Shown: positions 55,730 through 64,000 of the stretch, piece after piece
Position numbering within the stretch: position 1 is the stretch's first letter
How the letters are laid out: each line of letters opens with the position of its first letter
NCBI GenBank assembly: GCA_018135685.1
Contig: JAENPR010000029.1
Location: forward strand, 1,612,001-1,676,000
DNA length: 64,000 nucleotides
Direction of reading: 5' to 3'
From: Themeda triandra
Taxonomy: Eukaryota > Streptophyta > Magnoliopsida > Poales > Poaceae
Notes under the pieces: model-generated
Told to the model about the DNA's origin: nothing
Seen by the model: the letters and a program-made list of their open reading frames with translations, nothing else
Databases searched by the model: none
Position numbers and translations under genes: made by a program

Positions 55730-56589
55730 GAGTAAAATGCATGTATAGGCCATTAACTTGTGGGCAGGTGTCGATTTAGGCCAACAACTTCAAAAGTGCA
55801 TTTTTTTGCTCCAAAAACTTGAGAAGTGGTTAATAAATAGGCCATACCCCTTTGTTTCATGTTTATATTTGCAGAAACCTCCATATATCTATTTTTTCTT
55901 TCACAAGTTTGTCCTTCACCGGCGACGGCGAGGTCTCCGGCGACGCGGTTGGGCTCCACGGCACGAGCACCCGAGCCCCGCTCGGTCCCCATGGCGCTGG
56001 CGCGGGGGAGCCCCGCTCAGCCGCCTGCACGCAGGCGGCGGCAAGCCCCGCTCGGCCGCCGCGGCGGGAGCGCCGCCTCCGCGTCGTGCATGGGGATGGC
56101 GCGGCACCAGCCTTCCACCACCGGTCCGGCGGCGGCGTGGTCCATTTGGGCGCAGGCGTGCAGGCCGCGGGAGCCCCGTTCTTCCGCGAGGCGTGGCGGC
56201 GAGGGCCGGCTTCGCCCGATCCGCGGCCGTGAGGGCCACCTCCGCCCGATCTGCGGCGGCCCCTCCCCCTCAGTCCTCTCACCGGCTAGCTGTGTGCGAC
56301 GGCGAGCTCCGCCTCGCCGCCGCGGGCGCGCGCACGACATACATAGAGCCCAACCGCGTCGCCGGAGACCTCGCAGTCGCCGGAGACCTTGCCGTGGCCG
56401 ATGAAGGACGAACTTGTGAAAGAAAAAATAGATATAGTGAGGTTTCTGCAAATATAAACATGAAACGAAGGGGTATGGCCTATTTATGAACCACTTCTCA
56501 AGTTTTTGGACCAAAAAATGCACTTTCAAAGTTGTTGGCCTAAATCGACACCTGCGCACAAGTTAATGGCCTATACATGCATTTTACTC
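55730..56589. mobile_element. Pack-MULE-like Mutator element, complete
   Basis: A 9-bp target duplication AAAAATATT is at 55721-55729 and 56590-56598. Long terminal inverted repeats (left 55730-55957, right 56345-56589) start GAGTAAAATGCATGTATAGG and are about 95% alike; the right arm has an extra CTCCGGCGACTG-type unit. Mutator-like elements have 9-bp duplications and long TIRs. The unique centre (55958-56344) is GC-rich, with no transposase and open frames in several phases, which fits a captured host-gene fragment. The donor gene is not identified. Confidence 0.93.
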
Positions 56590-56599
56590 AAAAATATTG

Positions 56600-56846
56600 T
56601 TCACACCCTGCCGCCATAGCACGTCGACATGAACTCACGAGTCGCGAAGCAGAACTGAAGTCGTGATCGGGAATACGAACGTCTGTTGCCAATCTGCCTA
56701 CTTGCCTTGCCAATCTACCTACATGGTATACATCCAGGTATTATACATAGGTACGTCGCTTGGCATGGCTGCTAGAAGCTGATACCAAAGGTGTTACAGT
56801 GTGGGGTTCAAGATAGCGGTGTGGAATGGGAATGATTGATACAAAT
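56600..56846. other. Short spacer before the LTR
   Basis: No feature. The five bases before the LTR (CAAAT, 56842-56846) should recur after the 3' LTR outside the window. Confidence 0.5.
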
Positions 56847-57748
56847 TGTTGACAACCGAAAGTGGCAAGAGGAGGATCGACACGTGTCAACAATCATCGG
56901 ACGGCGGAGCGAAGGTTTTCGGCACGCACAAGGCGCCGGATGCCGCCTGGACCACGCCGGACGCGTCCGGCGAGTGCCGGACGCGGTCCAGAGGCCTCCT
57001 CGGGAGGTCGGGACGCCGGACGCTGGCGGCACACCGCGCCGGACGCCGCACCGGACGCGCGCGCTGGGCCGCGCGTAGCGCCAGCAGCGCCGGACACGAT
57101 CGCGGGAGGGCGCCGGACGCGGGTTCGGGCGAAGGACGCGCAACAGAAACTTTCTGCGTGCGCGCGATTTGCGCCGGACGCACGCGCCGGAGGCGCGCCA
57201 GACGCGCCGGACGCGTCCGGCGCTGCGACGGGAGGCCCAATTCAAGTCCGATTCGTATGCAAATCGGACTTTTGGAAAGTTTAACTCGTGGGAAACTTGA
57301 TGGACGAGTTTTGGGAGAGTTTCCTACTGGGATAAGACCACCCCCCCCCTATATATACGAGGGGATCATGGCCGATTGAACCCATCCAATCAATCGACAT
57401 ACAAACCAACATAAATCGATCGAGACGATCAATTTACCCTTCTTCTTCTTCTACATCCTGCCCTAATTTTCTAGTTGCTGTTCGGTGCTCCTCTCCGCGA
57501 GTTCATCGGCGATTCTAGGCGCCATCCGTTGGTTCCTAGGAGATCCCCTACGTGCATCCTCCCGACGGGTCTTCCCGGAGGTTGTTCTAGGGTTTACTCT
57601 TCCGTTGGCGGGTTCTACGTCGGTTTATTGATCTCTAGATCGGTTTGCCGGCAACGCTACGTCGTCGTTGCTGTTGCAGGTCGCTTCAAGGCACCTCTAG
57701 GGCGTCCAAGGCCCGCTACCGGTGTGTTGGCGGATTTATTCGTCAACA
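56847..57748 (+). repeat. 5' LTR of a Ty3/gypsy retrotransposon
   Basis: It starts TGTTGAC and ends GTCAACA, a perfect 7-bp terminal inverted repeat of TG...CA form, 902 bp. The upstream half (56925-57235) is a GC-rich array with at least eight exact CCGGACGC motifs plus variants. A TATA box (TATATATAC, 57350-57358) follows a C9 run, placing the transcription start near 57385. The 3' LTR lies beyond the window. Confidence 0.9.
57350..57358 (+). promoter_or_regulatory. LTR TATA box
   Basis: TATATATAC in the 5' LTR, after a C-run and about 400 bp before the LTR end. It is the only good TATA in the LTR. Confidence 0.75.
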
Positions 57749-57754
57749 CACTTT

Positions 57755-57772
57755 TTGGCGACTCCGCTGGGG
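57755..57772 (+). other. Primer binding site region
   Basis: TTGGCGACTCCGCTGGGGA starts within a few bases of the LTR end, and the TGG start matches the CCA end of a tRNA. The tRNA species is not assigned here. Confidence 0.7.
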
Positions 57773-57811
57773 AAGAGCGCAAGGCGCCGTCCCCAGTATC
57801 CATCTACTAAC

Positions 57812-58432
57812 ATGGGGAGCAGCCGTGACGGTGATTCAAGTGGAGATGATCGTACCAACATCAGCTCCAAGAACATCGTCTGTCCACAAAACATGGACGA
57901 GCTTCCCGACGATCTCCGTAGCAAGCTCCAAGGACAACTCGACGCTATGTGCAAGGCTTTCTTCGAGAGCTGCCACAAGGGGCGCCAGGACAATGTCAAG
58001 CAAGTCAAGGAGCCGGACTACGCTGGGTTGTTCACATCTTCATCTTCAGGGAAGAAGGTAAGCAACGAAAAACCTTTATTTGAAGATGGCCCTACGCATG
58101 ATGATATTGCCGCTATGTTAGATACTCATAAGAATGTTTCAGAGGGAACGTTAGCTTCTGCGGTTAATATGATTATGGCTAGATTTGACAGGTTAGAAGG
58201 CAAACATCAATCCAATTCGGACGAATTGGATGATGAAGAAGTAGAATATCAATATGGTATGCCTCCTAATTTTTATGAGAATCAAACCCTTTATGCTAAG
58301 GCAAATAAGAGCAAATCGGGCTTCAAAACACACAAAACAAGCAAGACCGATTCTGCTAAACACAAGCCTATAGTTACCTTTGCTGAAGATTCGGATCGTT
58401 CTCCACGGACCGATAAGAAGCAAAAAGAGTAA
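57812..58432 (+). pseudogene. Retrotransposon gag, N-terminal part
   Basis: The ATG at 57812 (MGSSRDGDSSGDD) follows the leader after the primer site. It encodes an acidic, helical N-terminal region (HDDIAAMLDTHKNVSEG, MIMARFDRLEGKHQSN) to a stop at 58432. The continuing gag sequence is in the next frame from about 58430, so a one-base change near 58430 separates the two. Confidence 0.8.
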
Positions 58433-61400
58433 GTCTTCGGCGGGAGAAGCAATCCTCCCAAACCCACCGAAGTCACCTAGTGAAATTCCCCATCAAGGTA
58501 GATCTAAGAACACTCCTTCTACCGATTACACCGACACACTTAATCGGTTTAAGGAAGATTTGTCTAAGTCTCTTGAGGAAACTCTAGGTGTACCCCTTAG
58601 GCCTAGTAAAGTTATCTACCACAAACCATACCCCCTGCACTTTGATTACATGAAAGTTCCTTCAGGATGGAAAGTGCCGGATTTTCAGAAATTTAGTGGT
58701 AGTGATGATAAAACATCTATGGAGCATGTTAGCATGTATTTAGCTCAACTAGGAGAAGGATGTGCCTATGATTACATGAAAGTACGTTATTTTCCTTTAT
58801 CTCTTACTAGCACAGCTTTTGCTTGGTTTACTTCATTACCTGCATGCACCATTGGTTCTTGGGCCATATTAGAAGAGAAATTTCATAGTCACTTTTATAC
58901 TGGGATCCAAGAAACTAGATTGTCACATCTTACATCGGTTCGTCAAGGACGAGATGAAACTGTTATTAATTTCATTAAAAGGGCTAGAGATATCAAGAAC
59001 CGATGCTTTCATTTGATGATCTCTGAAAGAGATTTGGTTGATATATGCTTTAATGGTTTGCATTCTAGGATTCGTGAGAAACTTGAGAATGTACAATTTA
59101 ATAATTTCAACCACCTTGTCGAGAAGGCCGTTTATTGGGAATCGCGCCTTAAAGAATCTCGCGAGGCATATAAGTCTCATCGTTCGAACACGCATACTTT
59201 TCATATTGTTTCAGATAGTTCGGAAGATGAGACAGGTGAATGCAACGCCGCTGAAATTAGGTGGCCAGCAGAGAACAAGCTTGTGACTTGTCCTTCTCTC
59301 AAACCGATTCAAAAGAATCGGGGTGAGGAAGTAAAGTTTACTTTTGATGTTTCTAAATGTGACCGTATTTTCGATGAGTTGCTGAAAATCGGACACATTA
59401 GAATTAATTATACCATGCCTTCTGCAGATGAGATTAAGAAGAGAGCTTATTGCAAATATCATAATTCTTATTCTCATGCCACTAATGATTGCAATTATTT
59501 TCGTCGACAGATACAATCGGCCCTTAATGAGGGACGATTAAGTCTTGCAGACATGGAGATCAAGAAGAACCCCTTCCCAAACAACAACACCAACACTATC
59601 GAGGCGGGGGCTCCAGCTATTTTGATTCGTCCCGAACAAGCCGATGGAGCTAAAGGCAAGAACGTCATCATCGGCGAACCACGACCTGCACCGAATGTCC
59701 AGAATTCGAGGCGGCAAGTGGTGATGGAGAAGAATCAAGATGGCAAGAATAAGCTCACCATCACCGCTGGATCAGCGGAGGCATTGAGAAGGCAAAGATG
59801 GTATGAAACTCAAGCAGCGCGTCAACGACCGATCTCTACGATCGGGCAGGGCAACCAAGCAAGCAAGGTGGAGGTGCCCAAGGCTGCCCCTGATGATAGT
59901 GCTTCGGGAACTTCCAAGTCGGCCAAACCGATTGATACAATCGGTCAAACCGACTCACAATCTCCTGAAAAGCCCGTTACTTCCGACATTCATGTGACCC
60001 GCACATTCATTCCACACAAGCCGGAAGTAGGGGTTTGGAAGGAGAAGGAGCCGAAGCCTAAGAAATTTGTGGTGAAGCCACTTTGTACTTTTGACAAGCT
60101 GATGGCAAAGTACAAACAACAAAAGGCCGATTCTAACCAATCGGCCGATAAAAAAAGAGAGTCTACGCCTCCCAAACGTGAAGATGAAGACAAGAGGCAA
60201 AAGGCTACAACTCTTTCAGCTGGTTCTTATTCGCAGGTTGTTTGTTCGCGGCCATCTCGTTGGGGACCACCGATGACTCCAGCTCCACCCGTTTTACCTT
60301 TGCCGCAATGGGGCGCTCAAGGTGTGTGGGTGCCATACCCAAATGCTACATCATCGCGCCAAGGGTTTGAAAGTGCTGCTGGATATAAGGTGAATCCATC
60401 CGTTTTTAGCCGATTGGCTCATCAATCGGGCTATAACGGGAAGAAGAAAGTGCTTCCATCCAATGCTCAATCGTTGCAGGGGAGAGGAAAGGCGCCAATG
60501 CAATTGGCGTATGTGCCTAAGAAGGTTGAAGCTCCAAAGAAGGTGGAGGCGCCCAAAGAAGTTGCTCCAAAGCAAGTTCCTGCACCACAAATCGCCATCG
60601 GGTCAATGTCGGCTCCGGTAGTTGCCGACAATGAACCGATTGTGGTTAATACCAAAATTCCAGCAAGCATGCAAGATGAAGCAATGAAGGAAGTTGCTGG
60701 AAAAGAGAAACCACCAAGGGATCCAAAGTATACACAACCCAAGTGGTGTCCACCCAACTTGGACAAGACCCAAAAGCGGAAGTTGCAGCGCGCCCGAGCC
60801 AAGAAATTGAAGAAGCAAGCTCTTGAGAATCCTCAAGGGAGTGCGTCGAAGAAGGATGCCGGTGTTGCTGCAGAGCCGGTGCCGGCCAAACCGATTGAAG
60901 AATCGGTCAAGCCGGAAGAGGTGGCTCAAGAGACAATGGAGCATGAACCGACCAAGCCGATTAAAGAATCGGCTAAGCCGGTAGTTGCTGAAATAAATGT
61001 TCCAGAAGTTGTTGAATCGGTTGCAACCCCTCCCAAGGAGACGGAACCGATTACAACGGTTTCTGAAAATATTGGGGAGAATCCCACAGAGTTTGCTGCT
61101 GTGATTGCCGATGTGCTAGGTATGGAAACTCCGGCGGAACAAGACGATGAGATGGTGGATTATGAGCCATCGCCGGAGCGGATCAACGTGGTGTATCTAT
61201 CTTCGGATTACTATGTGATCCGACATGATGAAGAGGAGTCACCGGCAGCGGAGCTAGTATTTGCGGTGGAAGACACCATATTCAAGAAGCCGGGAGTCAA
61301 GGTGGACCATCTTCGGCCTCTCAACTTGAGAGGTCACATCAATGGGACTCCGGTGCATAACATGCTAGTGGACAGTGGTGCGATCGTCAATGTCATGCCA

Positions 61401-61862
61401 TACACGTTGTTCCGCAAGATTGGGATCAAGGAGGAGGAGCTAATCCGGACCAACATGACCATCATAGGAGTAGGTGGTGATGCTCCGATTCCGGCCAAGG
61501 GAATTGCTAACGTTGAGTTGACCATCGGGAGCAAGACCTTGGCTACCGCTTTCTTCGTCGCCGATATCAAAGGAAGCTACAATGTGATACTTGGGCGTGA
61601 TTGGATACATGCTAATGAGTGTGTCCCTTCCAGTCTACACCAGTTTCTCATCCAGTGGGTTGGCGATGCTGTGGAGATTGTCCATGCGGATTCATCGGCT
61701 GAAGTTGCAATTGCCGATTCGTCCGAGGCCGAAGGACATGGCGCCATGGGGTGTTTATCAGGCAGGGATCTCTCCACATATGATTATGTTGATTATTCTA
61801 GGGGCTGCTTTGTTCCAATATCTCTCAAGCCGATTGACAATCGGCTTAACACAATCATTTAA
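58430..61862 (+). pseudogene. Retrotransposon gag (main) and aspartic protease
   Basis: An open frame (listed from 58380) of over 1100 codons. The Retrotrans_gag domain (PF03732) is at about residues 95-240: FQKFSGSDDKTSMEHV, LSLTSTAFAWFTSLP, EEKFHSHFYTG, QGRDETVINFIKRARD. A zinc-finger-like CKYHNSYSHATNDC follows, typical of Tat-lineage gag. A long Lys/Pro/Ala-rich linker comes next. The protease region is HINGTPVHNMLVDSGAIVNV, with active-site DSGA at 61371-61382, then IIGVGGDAPIPAKG and NVILGRDWIH. The frame ends at 61862, and the reverse transcriptase continues in other frames, so the polyprotein is broken here. Confidence 0.9.
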
Positions 61863-61902
61863 TGGATAATCGCGAATGGTTAAAGCATCGTTTAGAACAA
61901 TA

Positions 61903-62568
61903 TCGGGCTGAAAAGACCGAACTTGTGAAGCAATTGATGACTTTGATGAGCTCAATAAGTTGGGCCAAGGTTTTACATCGGCCGAACCTTTGGAGCAAGT
62001 TGACATTGGGGATGGTACTACGCCACGGCCGACGTTTATTAACCAAAACTTGGAAGCCGATTTCAAAGTTGAATTAATCGCGCTTCTCAAAGAATATGTT
62101 GATTGTTTTGCATGGAACTACACCGAGATGCCGGGATTGAGCCGAGATCTTGTTGAGCATCGGCTTATTCTCAAGAAGAATTTCAAACCTGACAAGCAAC
62201 ACCCAAGGCGCTTCAATTCGGCCATCCATGACCGAATAAAAGAGGAGATCGAAAGGTTGTTACAGGCGGAATTCATACGTCCATGCCAATACGCGGAGTG
62301 GGTCTCTAACATTGTGCCGGTTGAGAAAAAGGACAGCGGCAAGATTAGAGTATGCATTGATTTCAGAGATTTGAATAGAGCCACTCCTAAAGATGAGTAT
62401 CCTATGCCTATAGCCGATATGTTAATCAATGATGCTTCGGGGCAAAAGATGATCAGTTTTCTTGATGTAACGCGGGGTATAATCAGATTTTTATGGCGAA
62501 AGAAGATACATCAAAGACAGCTTTCATTTGTCCTGGTTTTGTTGGCTTGTTTGAGTGGATTGTTATGA
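61903..62568 (+). pseudogene. Retrotransposon reverse transcriptase, N-terminal part
   Basis: This frame reads AIDDFDELNKLGQGFTSAEP, YVDCFAWNYTEMPGL, ERLLQAEFIRPCQYAEWVSN, VPVEKKDSGKIRVCIDFRDL and DEYPMPIADMLI, the fingers and palm start of a Ty3/gypsy reverse transcriptase. Just after SFLD (62466) one base is missing relative to the family pattern and the frame becomes nonsense, while the palm continues in the frame of the next entry. Confidence 0.9.
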
Positions 62569-63935
62569 CCTTTGGGTTGAAGAATGCAGGTGCAACTTAC
62601 CAAAGAGCGATGAATCTGATTTTCCATGATCTAATTGGGGTGATTATGGAGGTTTATATTGATGATATTGTGATTAAATCGGCTGCCCATAAGTCTCACT
62701 TGGGCGATTTGCGTCTAGCTTTGGAAAGGATGCGCCGCTATGGTTTGAAAATGAATCCACTCAAGTTTGCCTTTGGAGTATCGGCTGGGAAGTTTCTAGG
62801 CTTCATCATCCATGATAAAGGCATAGAAGTTGATCCCAAGAGGATTGAGAAGATCAAGAAAGTTGAGCCGCCAACATGCAAGAAGGACGTGCAGAAATTC
62901 TTGGGAAAGGTCAACTATCTTAGAAGGTTTATTGCTAATCTGTCCGGGAAGATTATTCCTTTCACCCCTATACTCAAGTTGAAAGATGAATCTGATTTTG
63001 CTTGGGGGGCAAAGCAACAAGAAGCATTTGACAAGATAAAGGAATATCTATCATCACCGCCGGTTCTTCGTGCACCAAGAAGAGGAGTACCATTCAAGCT
63101 ATATATTGCTGCCGAGGAGAAGGTGATTTGCGCCGTGATGACTCAAGAAGACGAAGGGAAGGAATATGTTATTGCCTACATTGGGCGCCGTCTTCTTGAT
63201 CCCAAGACAAGGTACACCCACATTGAAAAATTATGCTTATCACTGTACTTTGCATGGCATAAGATGAGACATTATTTGCTGTCAAGTACATGTGTTGTAG
63301 CATGCCAGGCCGATGTTATTAAGCATATGCTTCATCGGCCAATCCTCAGTGGGAGGTTAGGCAAGTGGGCGTACTCTTTAATTGAATATGATTTGGTTTT
63401 TGAGCCATTGCGAGCAATCAAAGGCCAAGTACTTGCTGATTTTATTGTTGAGCATAGCATAAAGTTTGATGATGATATTAATTACATCACAATTGCCCCA
63501 TGGACATTATATTTTGATGGATCGGTCTGCAGAAACGGTCGAGGCATTGGTATTGTTTTAATCTCTCCCAATGGACTTATGACCGAGATGCTTAGCCGAT
63601 TAGAATTTTCTTGTACTAACAATCAAGTCGAATATCAAGCTTTATTATTCGGATTGATTATGTTAACCTCCATGGATGTGCAGCATGTTGAAGCATATGG
63701 TGATTTATTACTTGTTGTTCAGCAAGTTAGTGGAGAGATTCAATGTTTAGATGAATCACTACGTGCTTGTCTCAATACTTGTTTGGAATACATCTCTAAA
63801 CTTGCTGAATTTAAAATTCAGCATATTCCTAGAGAAAAGAATGCGAGGGCTAATAAGCTAGCTCAACAAGCATCCGGCTTTGAAGTTAGTCGCGAAATTT
63901 TCATATACAAACAAAGCCGATGTATGAAGATATAA
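62466..63935 (+). pseudogene. Reverse transcriptase palm, RNase H and second (archaeal-type) RNase H
   Basis: It reads MAKEDTSKTAFICPGFVGLF, FGLKNAGATYQRAMN and the catalytic YIDD at 62655-62666, then FLGKVNYLRRFI and WGAKQQEAFDKIKEYL. The first RNase H has LYIAAEEKVICAVMTQE and YTHIEKLCLSLYFAWHKMRHY. A second RNase H starts near 63500 with LYFDGSVCRNGRGIGIVLIS and NNQVEYQALLFGL. Two RNase H domains in series mark the Tat lineage of Ty3/gypsy. The stop at 63935 comes from another frame change near 63915; an adjacent frame continues to the window edge, where integrase would follow. Confidence 0.9.
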
Positions 63936-64000
63936 ATTTTACTTATGCAGGAACAAATGAATTGGTTCGACCGTCCAATATGATCGGATTTACCAATTCT

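Overview
This is a nuclear, repeat-dense block from a grass, probably a panicoid-type Poaceae. The evidence is the GC-rich, intron-split genes next to AT-rich intergenic DNA and the transposon mix: Tourist, Stowaway and PIF/Harbinger elements, MULEs, CACTA ends with TTTGCCGAGTGC repeats, Helitron ends and a Tat-type Ty3/gypsy element. Nothing bacterial, phage, organellar or CRISPR-like was seen. The species cannot be fixed from the sequence alone. Layout, 0-10 kb: the right part of a Pack-MULE-like element (ends 1596); a diverged direct repeat; an element sitting between two (TA)n tracts (2826-3202); a Tourist MITE (3483-3855); a broken GT37 xyloglucan-type fucosyltransferase (3910-6450); degenerate repeats; and a CACTA-like subterminal array (9272-9473). 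10-23 kb: an inverted-repeat unit with a partner at 42 kb, an intact 517-codon ORF of a plant-transposon-associated type on the minus strand (10904-12457), one convincing small host gene (GRF zinc finger plus membrane anchor, 16625-17203), and a nearly intact TNP2-type CACTA transposase on the minus strand (18989-22353). 23-37 kb: no convincing complete gene. It holds a LINE zf-RVT fragment, MITEs, an unusual cluster of independent tandem duplications (28.0-32.9 kb), a candidate G/Y-rich first exon (34300-34707), a tRNA-derived SINE head and a TAA-flanked Harbinger-type element (35952-36840). 37-53 kb: a dead PIF/Harbinger gene pair, a perfect TTA-flanked Tourist MITE (40710-40900), and a long broken CACTA accessory gene on the plus strand (44290-52841). 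That gene has an acidic N-terminus, Transposase_24, two TNP1/DUF8039-like repeats and an Ulp1-like protease whose nucleophile position is Ser. Its last intron holds Helitron and Stowaway pieces. 53-64 kb: CACTA ends of two families, a fully delimited Pack-MULE-like element with a 9-bp duplication (55730-56589), then the 5' LTR and most of the coding region of a Ty3/gypsy (Tat, dual RNase H) retrotransposon that runs off the right edge with several frameshifts. Working together: most genes are transposon genes, and the majority are disabled. The main large-scale hypothesis is that the TNP2 gene (minus), the TNP1/Ulp1 gene (plus) and the flanking CAGACGCG arrays at 9.3 and 53.2 kb are parts of one very large, heavily invaded CACTA element, which would then carry the GRF gene as cargo. 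This is inference and needs comparison with related genomes.
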